From the NCBI RefSeq assembly GCF_030272615.1, contig NC_081412.1:38942911-39006910 (forward strand): 64,000 nucleotides of DNA. Reading direction: 5' to 3'. The stretch comes from Cryptomeria japonica. Taxonomy: Eukaryota > Streptophyta > Pinopsida > Cupressales > Cupressaceae. Of this stretch, positions 1-13,200 are shown piece after piece (position 1 is the stretch's first letter; every line of letters begins with the position of its first letter). A program made the translations under genes and the position numbers. A model generated the notes under the pieces. The model made no database searches and had not been told where the DNA came from. It saw only the letters and a program-made list of their open reading frames with translations.

Positions 1-165
1 CTTTAATGGTTTCCCTTAAAGTCTTCAAACTCAATGACTTCCTCATAGAGTCTTCTCAAGCCTTTAATGGTTTCCCTTAAAGTCTTCAAACTCAATGGAT
101 TCCTTCTAGAGTCTTCTTAAGTCTTTAATGGTTTCCCTCAAAGTCTTCAAGCATTTAATGTTTTA
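1..165. repeat. Tandem repeat, ~60 bp x 2.7
   Basis: A unit starting CTTTAATGGTTTCCCTTAAA recurs at about 1, 62 and 123, with AGTCTTC motifs in each copy. The first two copies are nearly identical and the third is partial. The array may continue left of the window. Confidence 0.8.
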
Positions 166-892
166 TCTTCCTTTTTCTCATGTAAATAAATTGAGATTTA
201 TTTAAATAAAATCCAAAATTCACATTCACATTTAAATAGATTAATATTTATTTAAATATCTATCCAAATGCAAATTACACCATTTAATTGAATTAAATGA
301 TTTTATTTTAATTGAAAATCTCAAAATTCCTCCCACTTGCATGCCTAAATCCCTTCTAGATTCTTCTAACTCCTAATTAGCCTAATCTTATCCTAATCAT
401 TGTCACATTCCTAAATAAAAGGAAGTCACTTCTCAAAAACCTCCAAAATCTTTAATAACTATTAAAGGCTTTATGTCTTCAAATGGTTAACCTCTAAAGT
501 CTTCCAAACCATTAAAGGCACTTACATAACCATTTATGGTTAACTCACCTTTTCCCTTTGGTTAGAGACTTTCCTCTAACTTAACCATCATTTTGACTCA
601 TGTGCCTTTTCAAAGCATTTATTTCTTTAACTAAGGTAACCATTTAACCCTTGCACATTCATTTATCCCTTGGATAAAAGGAATATCCATTAACCTAACC
701 CTAACCCAACCCCCTAGGGTAACCATCATGTCCCCTCAATCATTTAATGCTCCTTATCTCTCCTCTCAAGCCTCCTCATGGTGACACTTGTCAACATGGG
801 ATTGGTTGAAAGTCTCACATGGATTGGATATCTTTCAATCCTAACCTTTGTTAAGATTGCTCAATCTTAACCATTCATTTCCCCATTTCTTC

Positions 893-900
893 TATAAATA
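893..900 (+). promoter_or_regulatory. TATA-box-like motif TATAAATA
   Basis: TATAAATA lies in a CT-rich context and is followed by a purine-rich leader (AAGCAAAGAAGGAAGC). This resembles the promoter part of a plant LTR. It might mark an older LTR or leader inside the element at 1-3929, but no matching partner repeat was found. Confidence 0.3.
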
Positions 901-2843
901 GGACCCTTATCCTCAAGCAAAGAAGGAAGCATTAGAGTATTGTTGATATAATAGTATTAGCATAGAGATTTTTCATAGCATCACTATCTATAATTGCATG
1001 GAATTTGTTTATCACATCCAACCATCTTGAATCTCCATATGACATCCATGGCTAGTGCTAAAAGCTGAGAGCTCAACTCATTTGGGACTTGGAGAGGGGA
1101 GAAACAAGGGAGAAGCATCAAAAGGCATCATGAAAGCATCTTAGGGAGGCTCTTCTCCTTTCTTTTGTTTTGTTAAACTTCTTTCATGCTTTTTGAAATC
1201 TCTTTTGATATGTTTGGAATGGTTTTTAGTTCTTTGTTTTGGTTTTATGGTTGAAACTAACTTATTAATATTGAACTTTGTTGTTGCCTTGTTCCCATTT
1301 CCATGACATCAAAAGGTATTGAATATTGCATTTTTCATTATTCATATTCACATTCTCTTGGGAAATGTTATGCATTTAATAATTTTTTTCAAATGCAATA
1401 TGATCTTGCACAAATTTGTCTCGCAATAGATCTAGATGTATTTCTTGGTAAAAACATGGTGCCTTAGCACTTATTTTCCCTTCATGTTGCTCTTCACCCT
1501 ATGACATAACTAGCCAACTTAACTTTGGGCTCTTTATTGTTTGTGGTGATATTGTTTTAATTTTACATACTTTGAGACAACAACATGAAGTCCACTTTCC
1601 TTCTTCTTTCTATGCATTTATCTTTATCTTTGCACATTATTTATTATTAGATCTCCTTTCTTGCATTGGGTTATTCTTATGTGAGCATGCGAATTTTCTT
1701 TGGTATTCCTCTTTGCTTGGAAAAGAGTTTCTTTAATAAGTAATGCACTTCTATTTTCATTCTCTTGGAAAAGGTATCTCTTCTATGGTTGCGATTATGA
1801 TATGCCTCCTTGCATGGAATGATCTCTTGAGAAGTACATATTCCTTCCTTTGGAGAATTTATTCCAATAGGAAGGCGTATCACTTGAACATAAACACCAT
1901 TGGAAGATGTGTACCCCTTTTCCCCTTGTTCTTCTTGCTTGGGGAGCAAGGATTTCCATTCCTATTTCTTTCTCTCTATCTCACGTATTACTATTTCCTT
2001 TAGGGGCGGCATTTTTCATAAATGATTACCATTTCTATATGCTTAATCCCCCTTGGGGAACATGTGATGCTTTTTCCTTTTTTCAAAGATTACCACTTCT
2101 TGAGATGTGTATTTTACATATACTAATGTATTTTCTTGCATGCATTCATGAGTGTACATTGTACATTTGGCTTATGTTTAATCTATCTCTAGAATATTGT
2201 GTAACCTCTTCTCATTGTCTTTGTGCTTGAGGGGCAATGATTTTTCTCTGTTTCTCTCTCTTTCTTTTAGGATCCACTTTTCCCTATTTCGTGGATGGTG
2301 TGAACTTTATTACTTGATGTCATTCCTTGTGTGTAATTGTTGGTGGTCTCGCTCAAGGATTCTCTCTTATACAAGAGGCGTAAGTCCTTGACTACAACCT
2401 CTTTCACACTTGGTAATGTACATCTATACTAAATCCACTCATTCCCGATAGGGCTAAAAGTGTGTTATCCTTCATCAAGAATCTCTTTCACCTAGAAATA
2501 GGACAAAGGATCGAATTCTTGTTCTCTTCTTGGCTTTATTCTAGAAGATGTTATATTTGTCTAAGACAACTCTTCTTGGAGGAAGACGTCTTTTTTAACA
2601 AAGATCTCTTCTCTTTCAAGGATCTCCCTTACACTTACAATAAGATATCTCTTTTCAACTATCTTATCCTTTCTTGAAGAGTATTCCCTCTCTTGCTTGG
2701 ATTTATGACATTGCTGCATATCAGATATCTTCTTTGTGATGAAGGTAAGTATCCTTATTCTGCTTTCCTTAAGATATCAATATCAACATGTGTTGACATC
2801 TTAAGGGGGGGCACCCATACCGCTCCTTTGTACTATACTTTTC

Positions 2844-3178
2844 TTGTGCATTGTACAGTGGGACATTCTTGGAACCAGAGGGCAGTCTCTTAGAGCAAGA
2901 TGTCATCAGTTTTTGTACAGTGGGACATTCTTGGAACCAGGGGGTAGCCTCTTAGAGCAAGATGTCATCACTTTTCTTGTACAGTGGGTCATTCTCGGAG
3001 CCAGAGCACAGACTCTTAGAGCGAGATGACACTGATTTTCTCTTGTACAGTGGGTTGAATTCTTGGAAATAGGGCACGAACCCTTAGAGAGAGATGGCAT
3101 CACTTTTCTCTTATGCGGGATGATTATTCTCGGAACCAAAGCACAAACTCTTAGAGTGAGATGTCGCACCTTTCTTGA
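2844..3178. repeat. Tandem repeat, ~66 bp x 5
   Basis: Five degenerate copies begin near 2850, 2915, 2980, 3044 and 3111. Each carries TTGTACAGTGGG (last copy diverged), then CATTCTTGGAACCAGAG-like and CTCTTAGAGCRAGATG-like blocks. The array lies about 0.75 kb upstream of the putative polypurine tract. Confidence 0.85.
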
Positions 3179-3311
3179 CACTTGTACTATACATTCTATA
3201 CAGGTTGTAGCGTACTCGGACATAGACTCTTATGAGGCGCTTCGAACCTCATTTGCACACACGCGCATGAGGTTGGGTGGAACTAACAATGTTCTCACTC
3301 TCCTCCCTTAC

Positions 3312-3486
3312 ATGGATCACCTAGACAGACTCTAGGGGCGAGATTTTCCATGTCCTTTTCCACATGGATCACCCAGACAGACTTTGGGGGCTAGATGTCC
3401 ATATCCTTCTCTCCATGGATCACCTAGTTTTAGGGGCAAGACGTCCATGGTTCCTTTCTTCTTCACCTTTCTTCTCATGGATCACC
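3312..3486. repeat. Tandem repeat, ~50-65 bp x 3.2
   Basis: The phrase CATGGATCACC recurs at about 3312, 3362, 3411 and 3477. It is mostly followed by AGACAGACT and a G-rich GGGGCRAGA-type block. This is a second short array beside the 66-bp array, in the same element interior. Confidence 0.75.
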
Positions 3487-3929
3487 AAAGTGTGTATTCA
3501 TGTCCTCTCTCTCCTTCCTCTCATGAACCCATAGTTTTACTATTGATGGTTCATGGATGATGTCAGCTTTTCTCTTTTTTATGATTACTTGTATTTATGT
3601 AATGGTGTGTGTCCTTGCGTTGCAATTAGTTGTTGAGACATTTGAGTATCAAGGTCTCTTCAGCTAGTTGGTGGGTGGTCTTGTCTTTTTGTTTTTGTCA
3701 TTTGTCTTTTGTGTTTGGTTTTTTTTGTCTTGTTTTTTTTGGTTTTGTGTGCTCTTGCATATGTTGGTGTGAGTTAAGACCCTAAGATTGGGGTCTTTTT
3801 CTCCTCAATATTAGTGATGTCTTATACTCCTTGTGGTATTGCTCTATATCTCTCATCTTTATTTTCCATTTCTTCTCCTTTACCGACAATATTGGCGTAA
3901 GCCATACTCCCGCTAAAGTGGGGGCTAAA

Positions 3930-5123
3930 TGTAGTGTCATAAAATTGCAACCCTAGCAATTTTAACCACATTTGAATTCATCACCTTGGCGGCAACATCT
4001 TCCTTCCTAACCAAGACCCCTTTTCCTGCATTTTCACCCTTGGAACCCTCCTTTTCTAGGCTTTGTTTCTGCCTTAGACTTTGTCCAGGCCCTAAAATAG
4101 GGTAGGACAGGGGCATGGCACCCCTATCCCCACCTCTTAGGGTGGCCCTATGTCGGGTTTGCTCGGTCCCCAATGCTTAATTTGATCTTCAGGGTTTGTA
4201 CTCCTCTTTGTCAACCTTTGTCAGCCTTTGTCGGCCTTTAGTGAATGAAAATTAATCCTCTAGGCCTGTATAAAAGGGAGTTGGTTTTCTCATTTGCATA
4301 TGAGGAGGATATAAATGAAATACACAAGAAGGGAAATTCCGTAGAAGGTCTTAATTATCAACATCAAGCATTCAAGCATTCAAGTCTTCTTCATTCATCC
4401 CTTGGAGCAACATTAAAACATTTTTTTGCAAGCATGTGTGTGTGTTAGGGTTTTGTCATGTTGCATGCCATTTCACGCAATATTGTGATTACATTCAAGA
4501 AGCAATGCAATCATCATCAACAAATTGCAAATCTACAAGGTATGCAATTACATTATTTACATTTCAAGCATTTGCAATTACTTTCTTTCAAGGTTGATTC
4601 CTCAACCAGGGTTTGACTGAGGCAAACCCCTATCCACAACCCTTCTCCCCTTCCTTTCTGTGTGTAGGTTGCAGGCGCGCAACTATATTTTCAGATTTGG
4701 ACTCCATTTACAGAGGTGGAAAAATCCTTTTCATTTCGCAGATTTTTCGGAGGACCGTGTACACTTTCGCCACGGTCTTGATGAATTTTCTCCAAATTTG
4801 CAGGGTAGATCTGTATCAATCTAATTAGCTCTGATCCAAAGTTACAGTGTGATTTTGAACTAGTAGCTCCTTATTTCACTCATTTTCTCTCTCTTTTCTA
4901 CATAGTCAATAAGTCAACTTTCCAATTTAGAAAAGGGGGTAAATCACACTTCAACCCTTGCAATCCACTTGGAATTCACATCCTTGTCTCTCTTGGATTT
5001 GGATCTAGTGGATTCAAGCCCCCCTTTTGAATGTAAAGTTATCCCAAGTGAAAAACCATCCTAGTGACTTCCTTTCTCTCTCCTAGGTGGGGAGTCACTA
5101 GGGTTCAATTTTTCCACTTTATA
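3930..5123 (+). mobile_element. LTR (3' LTR of the element at 1-3929)
   Basis: The LTR begins TGTAGTGTCATAAAATTG directly after the purine tract and ends near CCACTTTATA, which corresponds to CCGCTTTACA in a related LTR. It holds a TATA-like GTATAAAAG near 4268 and a GACCGTG..CACGGTC inverted repeat near 4752-4776. Related LTRs lie on the minus strand at 6308-7490 and 15604-16808; alignment of the three set the borders. Length is 1194 bp. Its own duplicate is outside the window or lost, so age cannot be estimated here. Confidence 0.65.
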
Positions 5124-6307
5124 GGACTAATAGTGGTAAAACTCATGTACTAGAGGGAAAATTTGAATTTTGAATTTGAATTTAAAATTATGGGAATAAA
5201 GTTTACAAAACTGAATAATGCAAAATTTTGAGAAAATAATGATTAAATAAATTGAACTTTGTTGAAACAAGAATAATGACACAATTTCCAAAAATAATTT
5301 TATGATAAATGAAAGGAAATTGGAATTTTAAAATTAGGGCCAAGTTGATACCACTTAATTTTAAAATTGATAAAATCAGAATTTTTAAAATCAGGGCGGA
5401 TTATAATTAACCACTTGATTTTAAAAAAATTCTTGAAATTTGAAATGTTGAATTTTGAAAGTATTTTGTATTTTAGAAGGATCATAAATTGACAAAATTA
5501 GCCAATCTTCTAGATTTAAGCTATTAAATATAGTCATAAAAGTCTTCCGAAATTTCAGGAAAAAAGTCGAGGGCCGTGTTGAAAGTGCCCACGGTCTAAC
5601 CAACTTTTTAAAAAAAATTTAGGGATGAAAGTTACAATGATTTTAAAGCTACCCTAAAAAAATTGGTAGATTTTACGATCTCTAGATGGACGAAATTAAG
5701 GTTTGAATGTGAATATAGGATCCTATTAGGGTTTGGAAGAAAATGAGGAATTGAATTGCAAATTGGAAAAGGGTAAAACCTAATGGATAGGGACACCTTG
5801 AATTATGCTTAGAAAACTAAGATTGATTGAATTTGATTGAAATTTGCACACAATCGAATTATTTGAAAATTAGGGTTTTAGGACCTAACCACTTAATTTT
5901 TGAAATTTTGAATTTTGAAAAAGGAGGGAAATGAAAAATTTGAATTTTAGGAAAGAGGATAATTCTGAAAAATAGTCACAAATCTGAAAATTAAATGAAA
6001 ATTTAATTTTTTGCACAAGTTCAATATGATTTTTGAAAATTAGGGTTTTGACAATTAACCACTTAATTTTGTGAATTTGATTTGCAAATTAAACAAGACA
6101 ATGAAGAAATTGAATTTGACAAATTATGCAATTTTCAGATCTAAGACAATAGCAAGCAATTTTTACAATGCACAAGTTCAATTTCAATTTTAAAAGCTAG
6201 GGTTTTGAATGAATTAACTGCTAAGTTTGTAGAAAAATTAAAATTGTAAATGAAAAATATGCAATGATTTTCAAAATAAAGCATGCAAGACGTTAGGTTC
6301 ACCAAAA
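5124..6307. other. AT-rich non-coding stretch with a degenerate LTR-like fragment
   Basis: Strongly AT-rich sequence with repeated AATTTTGAAATTTTGAA-type and TTAGGGTTTT..CCACTTAATTTT phrases. No credible coding frame was seen. Around 5536-5600 a GGCCGTG..CACGGTC block and its flanks match, in minus orientation, the same block of the LTRs at 3930-5123 and 6308-7490. The stretch may therefore be an old, eroded LTR or leader of the same family. Confidence 0.4.
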
Positions 6308-7490
6308 TGTAATGGGTTGAAAAGTGAATGATGGAGAGATCAAGAGGAAATCATTTCTTCCCTCCAAAGAGAGATAAAAGTATCACTGCGAATTTCCCTT
6401 CAATCACCTCACACACATTACATTTAAAAGAGGGGGAGAATTCACTAGATCCAGTCTCTAAGGAGAGAGATTGAATACTAAATGAATTGATAATGGTGTG
6501 AAAATGATAAGCTAACCACTCTTTTAGAATGAATAATGGTTGAATTATGTGTTTTGAGACTAAGTGTAAGAGTAGCAAAGAACTGATTAACTCAAGATAG
6601 AAGCATAGAACGAAGTTGTGCACATGGATCTGGTTATAATATGTAGAGACAAAGCTACCCTGTGAATTTGAGGAAAAGTTGTCGAGACTGTGTTGAAAGT
6701 GCACACGGTCCTCCGAAAAATCCCCGAAATGAAAAGGGTTTTTTCACCTCTGCAAATGGAGTCCAAATCTGCAAATACAATTGTGCACCTGCAACCTACA
6801 CACAGAAAAGAGAGGAAAAGGGGTTGGGATTGGGGGTTTGCCTTGAGGTCAAACCCTAGTTTTGGAATTAACCAAATGATGAAAGAAAGTACTTGCAAGT
6901 AAATGTAAATAAAAGACTGAAATGTAAATCACTTCAAGGGAGGTTGCAATAAGAATGCAGATAGAATTTCTTGTGTGTAATTGAATGTTGAAAGGGATCT
7001 CCTCTTCAATGGTTGAATCCTTGATTTGAATGCAACACCTAGCCTTGAAGGGAGACTTGAGATGCTCAATGCTTGAAGGAAATGCTTGAATGCTTGAATG
7101 TCTGATCTCATGTATCCAAAATTTATGCCAACAACTTGTTTTGCAAAAGGGAGGGCAAATGTGACTTATATATTCATCAATTAGGGTTATTTAGATTGAT
7201 TTTCATCATAGGCCGACACAAGGAACATTTTCCCGCTGAAAATGCAAAGTTCAATGCAGAGATGGGACAAAGGGGGACCCAAAATAGGGCAGGGATAGGG
7301 GCACCACGCCCTTGTCTTGCCCTTATCTAGGAAAAAAGCAGGTTTTGGGTCATGCAGGGTGTGGAAAAAGTGTAGTTTTGGGGGATTGAGCAAGTCTCGA
7401 GTCTTTGATCAAGCTTGGGGATTCGATTCACCAACGTGAAAACCCTAATGTGGTCAAAAATTGCAAGAGTCTCAATTTTATGACACTACA
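6308..7490 (-). mobile_element. LTR, minus orientation, same family as 3930-5123
   Basis: Read on the minus strand it starts TGTAGTGTCATAAAATTG (right end, 7490) and ends near 6308 (TGTAATGGG on +). The interior shares the U5-like block near 6670-6730 and the closing block with the LTR at 3930. Beyond 7490 a CTTCCCTC stretch reads GAGGGAAG on minus, compatible with a polypurine tract, so this is probably the 3' LTR of a mostly lost minus-strand element. The flanking 5-mers CAAAA and CTTCC do not match, so no target duplication is claimed. Confidence 0.6.
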
Positions 7491-7600
7491 CTTCCCTCAA
7501 AAGAAGAAAAATATCTACCTTATCATCTCCCAAGTCTAATGGAGAGGCCAAGAAGTAGGAGGTGATGTTTGTGTTGACTCAATGTCAATTTATAGATACT

Positions 7601-8182
7601 AAAAAATCCCACCCCAACACCATCCTAATGGCCTCATTAGTGATTAACCCATGAATCTTGTTGATGCAATGGAAACACAAGTCAAAGAAGGTCATTTACC
7701 TCTTGTCACTACACAGATGGATAGGGCTTGATCCTAGTTTTCATCTGAAAGCATGGAAACCCCTATCCATCTGTGTAGTGACAAGAGGTAAATGACCTTC
7801 CTTGACTTGCATTTCCACTGCATCAGCAAGATTCTTGGGCTAATTATCAATTATCCTAGTTTTTATTTGCAAGCATGGAAACCCCTATCCATCTATGTAG
7901 TGACAAAAGGTAAATGACCTTCCTTGACCTGTGTTTCCACTACATCAGCCAGATTCTTTGGTTAATCACCAATGAGGCCATTAGGATGGTGTTGGGGCAA
8001 GCATGGGGGTGGGATTTTTTGGTATATCCAAGTTCTTATCTAAAAGCATGGAAACCCCTATCCATCTATGTAATGAAAAGAGGTAAATGACCTTCCTTGA
8101 CCTAGATCTCCACTACATCAACAAGATTCCTGGGTTAATCACCAATAAGGCCATTAGGATGGTGTTGGGGCAGGATTTTTTT
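7601..8182. mobile_element. Foldback / MITE-like element with long inverted ends
   Basis: The left end AAAAAATCCCACCCCAACACC-like is mirrored at the right by GGTGTTGGGGCAGGATTTTTT-like sequence. About 120 bp from 7601 (CATCCTAATGGCCTCATTAG..GGTCATTTACCTC) recurs inverted around 7870-8015 and again at 8040-8182. Between them, AAGCATGGAAACCCCTATCC recurs directly near 7752, 7873 and 8046. It has no coding capacity. No unambiguous target duplication was found, so the superfamily is open. Confidence 0.6.
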
Positions 8183-8199
8183 GTGCTAGCCTTAAACCC

Positions 8200-8386
8200 C
8201 ACACGCTGAGCAATATATTAAGCTTAGAGGATGTTAGTGAACTCTAGGCATTTAACACTTTTAAGCCTAGATGTGTATTCTTAGTGTGACAACATACCTT
8301 AAGCAACATATTAAGCCTAGAAAATGTTAGTCAACTCTGAGTATTAAACACTTTTAAACCTAGAAGTATAAGCTTAGTGTGTGTGA
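8200..8386. repeat. Direct repeat, ~95 bp x 2
   Basis: Two adjacent copies share AGCAAYATATTAAGCYTAGA, GATGTTAGT.AACTCT, ACACTTTTAA.CCTAGA and a closing CTTAGTGTG. They start near 8209 and 8301. There is no coding signal. Confidence 0.6.
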
Positions 8387-8678
8387 TTTAAGTTGTTCCC
8401 TTTATGGAGACAAGTTTGTTAATGCAGAGCATGCCAACTTGATGACACCAATGATGTAATAAATTTTCACAAATATCCAAAAGGGTGAATCCAATTACCA
8501 ACCTAAGCATAAACATGAGGTAGGATTGCCAAGGAGCTTGATTAGACTTGAAGCCTCTTACCAAGCATCCATTTGTTGCCACGAAGGCACCATACCTTAG
8601 TCAAGAGCCCACTTGCATGTTATTCACATGATCAAGAGGAAAAAAATCATCTGACATTAAATTATGTTGTATACAGGT
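8387..8678. other. Unassigned spacer left of the copia element
   Basis: I see no gene, recognisable repeat or promoter here. The last five bases (CAGGT) flank the copia LTR. The five bases beyond the other end (CAAGC) agree at only three positions, so a decayed target duplication is possible but unproven. Confidence 0.5.
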
Positions 8679-10025
8679 TGTTGGCAATAATGCAGCAAAC
8701 TGAGAGGGGAGGGGGGCAAATCAATTTGCACTAAAACTTTTGCAACTTAAACCACAACACAAATCTGATAATGAATAGTTAAATCACAAAATAACACCAC
8801 ATCTATAACAAAAAAAAAAAAATTACATGGAAAACCCGGTCAAGGGAAAAACCACGGTGAGAACACACCCACAATCAGATAATACCCTATTAGGAGTAAG
8901 TGAAATATGACAATGGGGAGTACACATGTGCATTCAAGCACACTGCCTAGAGATCACTGCTCAAAATATAATAACCCAGAAGGCAACAACCCTCAAGGAA
9001 GGTTCATTATCTTACAATAAGTCTCACTAACTTACAAGAACATTCATATTACATCCGGAGAATCATGAACTGATGAAATAGCATCCCAACATGCTTGAGT
9101 ACAGTTTCTATTAAGCTCACTGATTGGTTTACTCTACAACACACTTCTCCAAACTTTTGAAAGATCAAATCACTTGTTCACACACTTATTCAATCACACA
9201 CATTTAAATTCACTCACAGATACCTCTCACAGTCATTACAACATATATTTATACAAGACATCAACCCATGAAACATAGATTGACTCACCACACGCTACAT
9301 AATATAAAAATATAATCACACACGCTACAATAATGCATGTGAACTAAAATAATTTGTCTAAGACATAGTCTGGACCTAAGTAACCACCACAAATATGAAA
9401 TGCATCCATCAATTATGCCTTGATCATCCACAACACACTACAATATCATGAATGTCGCATAACGTGAAGAACATCACCAAATCAATGAAATCATCAATAA
9501 CACACACAATGATCAATGTGGACCATCAATACATATAGCACATGATCTAAGAACATCCATACACAACTAGAATCACACTGCAACAACTTCCATTACTAGA
9601 ATCATGATCATCATCATACCAGAGCACAATAACATCAACATAACATACTGAAAAATTGAAAGACTAGCATATGGATCTCCAAATCATGAACCACTCAAAC
9701 TAAGGACACACATTAATGTCCAAATCACATCCCACACATCTGCAACCAAAGATATTACAATTCCAGACCACAACATACAGATTCAGTGAAACTACCAATA
9801 TAGAACAACTAAATAACTAGCCTCAATACCAGATCTCATAACTCAATCAAATCATCATGCGAACCTCTGAAACTACAGTTAAATCAACTAGAGATAAGTA
9901 TCTCAAAACCCATTAAACCACATCAACTCATCCACAACATACAAGCTCACCCAACTCAACCAATCTAACTACAACACAGAAACATATATTGACATCAATG
10001 ATAACATATCAACCAATATCCAACA
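8679..10025 (-). repeat. 3' LTR of the copia element
   Basis: It starts TGTTGGCAATAATGCAGC and ends AATATCCAACA on the + strand, so both ends fit TG..CA. It aligns throughout with 14454-16997 once the nested insertion is set aside. It contains a GTGGAAAACCCGGTCAAGGG / AACCACGGTGAGA block that other copia LTRs in this window share. Length is 1347 bp. Confidence 0.85.
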
Positions 10026-10289
10026 ATATCTCCCTTTTGCATTGATGGAAATATATGAAATGTGAAAAACAATCAATGCAAAGGATCAACTCCCCCTATG
10101 ACAAACAACTTAAAAATTCTACATCTCAAAATCTCTACCCTAAAATGCTTCAGGGTTTTTCACATACATCTCTCTCCCTTTGACATCAATGACGAAGGCA
10201 TAAAAAATAGAACCCTAAAGGACTACCATAACACTCAAACCATACAACACTAATTACTCTCTCTAAGTAGCATCCACCACTCATCAATC

Positions 10290-13200
10290 CGAATCACAAG
10301 ATATCTTTGTGAAGCTCACTGGACTGGTGCAAATCCATGCATCTTAGTTCTCATCAGGAGGGGCAATCACCCCTAACTTCTCCCGGAGATACTCAAAAGT
10401 ATCTTTAGGCAAAGTCTCCATGAAAATATCTCCAATCTATTCCTTTGTAGATACATACTCCTATCTAACTTCTTCCTCATTCACCTTCACCCTCAAGAAA
10501 TGATACTTGATAGATATATGCTTTGTCTTGGAATGCAGTACCAAATTCTTAGATATATTAATAGCACTCAAATTATCAAAGTATATAATGATAGGCTTAT
10601 CATAAGTAATTCCTATATCCTCCAACATCTACTTCATCCAAATCACCCGAGTACAATTGCTAGCAGTAGCAATGTATTCAGCTTCTGCAATAGATAAATA
10701 TATAACATTCTGCTTCTTACTTGCCCAAGAGACCAACTTCTTAACCTCAAAAGAATGCATCACCAGTAATACTTTTCTAATCATCAACATCACCTACCCA
10801 ACTAGCATCTGTAAAAGCACTCAAAGTAAAGCCATCATGCTTAGGGTACCATAAATCATAATTAATTATCCATTTTAGATATTTGAATATCCAACAATAT
10901 TAATATCAAATTCCTTAGGATAAACTCAAAATATAGAAAAAAGACATACAAAATTCACAATATTAGGTCTGGTATGTGTTAAATACAACAAACTGCCAAT
11001 CATAGATCTGTATCTAGTTTGATTAGCTTTCGAAGAGTCATCTTCTTTTGGAAAATTGCATCCAGTTACCATAGGTGTTCCAACAGGCTTTGAGTCATCC
11101 AAACCAAATTTCTTCAACAATTCCTTCACAACTTGCTCTGAGATATGAGAATACCTTTATCCAACTGAGTAATTTGCAAACCCAGAAAGACTTTCATTCC
11201 AACAATCATAGACATCTCAAATTCATTCTACATATCTTCAATAAATTTCTTACACAAGCAATCATTTCCTCCACAAATAATATCATCAACAAAGACTTCA
11301 ACAATCAAAATGTTATTCAAATCAATCTTGAAATACAAATTACTGTTAGCAGTACCTTATATTAAATTTAAGCTTCATCAAATACTTATCCAATCTGGTT
11401 TACCAAGCTCTAGGGGCTTGTTTTAGTCCATACAATGCTTTCTTCAATCTGCAAAACATGTTCTTTTCATCCGTCAGCTGAAATCCATTTGGTTTATCCA
11501 TTTGATAAACCTTAAAATCTTTATGAGCAACATAAGCAAGAAATAATCTAACAACTTCAATTCTATCTATCAGAGAAAAAGTCTCCTCAAAGTCAATTCC
11601 TTCTTCTTGAGAGTATCCCTTACACACAAATCTAGCTTTGTTTCTAACAACTTCACCCTGTTCACTTAGGTTATTCTGAAAAAACCCATTTAGTACCAAT
11701 CACATTTCTATCCTTAGGTCTAGGAACAAGTTCCCATGTCTCATTCTTCTCAATTTGATTCAATTCTTCTTCCATAGCTTTAATCCAATTCTCATCTTTA
11801 CATGCTTCATCAACATTTTTAGGGTCAATCATAGAAATCAAATAAATTTCTTATAAAAGTCTTTTCCTAGTCATCACACCTCTATTCTTATCACCAATAA
11901 TCTGATTCTCCGAATGATTCAATCTAACATACCTTAGAGTTTTAGGATTTCCTATATTTTCAGACTCTTGAACTCTTTCATCAGCATTAGAATCTTCTCC
12001 TTGATTCTTTATCTTTTTCGAATGAATATGAACTTGATTCTAGTTTTGCACTTTCTTTCCTTTATCTGCACTAACATCTTCATCATCTAAATCATATCTG
12101 CGAGGTCTAATCTATCTCATATTCCCTTCATCAACCTTCACATTAGCACTTTCAACAATTTTTTTTGTCTTTTGTTTTAACATTGGTAGGCTTTACTTCT
12201 AGTAAAACAACCAAGAAAAATTCCTTCATCACATCTAGCATCATATTTTCCAAGATCTTCATCTCTTCTAATGTAACATTTACTTCCAAAAATTCTAAAA
12301 TATCTAACAGTAGGAGCATGACCAAACCATAACTCATAAGGAGTCTTACTAGTATCACCTTTCATATTTAATTGGTTAAGAGTGTATATTCCAGTACTCG
12401 CAACTTCTCTCCAATACACATGCGACATATTTCCCTCAATCATCTTAGTTCTAGTAGCTTATTGAACTGTTATATTCTTCCTTTCCACAACTCAATTTTG
12501 TTGTGGCATTCTAGGAGCAGACAACTGTCTCTTAACTCCATGCTCTTCATGATATGCATTAAACTCACCAGGAGTGAATTATCCACCTCTGTTAGATCTC
12601 AGACACTTCACCTTCATTCCAGTCTCAGTTTCACCATAGCTTTGAAAATCTTGAACTTCTCCAATGCTTTGGATTCATCCCTTAGAAAGGTAACCCACAT
12701 CATTCTTGAATAGTCATCAATCAACAACATGAAATATTTGTCACCCTACAAACTTCTCACTCTAGAAGGACCACACAAATCAATATGCAAAAGATCCAAT
12801 AATTTATTAGAATTGTAGGGTTTTCTCTTATATGTAACTCTTGTCTTCTTCCCTAATTGACATTCCTTACATACTGGATTAGCAGGCTTCATCAACTTAG
12901 GCAGATCTCTCACTACTTGAGTGAAACTTATCTTAACCATACTATCAAAATTTACATGACACATCCTTCTATGCCATAACCAACTTTCATCAATCTAAGC
13001 AATCAAGCAACTTTTACCACCAATATTCAAGTGAAAGATATTACCTTTAGTCTTAGTACCTAATGCAATCTTAGTTCTGGAGCTACTCATGATCTTGCAT
13101 TTCCCATCCTTTAATTGTAAGTCATATCCCTTGTCAACCATCTGTCCAAAACTCAAAAGATATGCTTTAAACCTTCAACATATAGGGCATCATCAATGTT

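Larger units (their letters stand above)
1..3929 (+). mobile_element. Interior (3' part) of an LTR element entering from the left
   Basis: Non-coding, pyrimidine-rich interior of an LTR element whose 3' LTR follows at 3930. A purine-rich stretch (GCTAAAGTGGGGGCTAAA, 3912-3929) sits directly against that LTR and has the position of a polypurine tract, which fixes the + orientation. No gag or pol domain can be recognised; only short chance frames are present. The interior carries three tandem-repeat blocks, listed separately. The 5' end lies outside the window. The superfamily is unknown. The element is treated as a broken or non-autonomous fossil. Confidence 0.55.

Noticed and set aside
18-720. 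Telomere-like CCCTAACCC near 698
   Set aside because: It is a single short occurrence in CT-rich element sequence, not a telomeric array.
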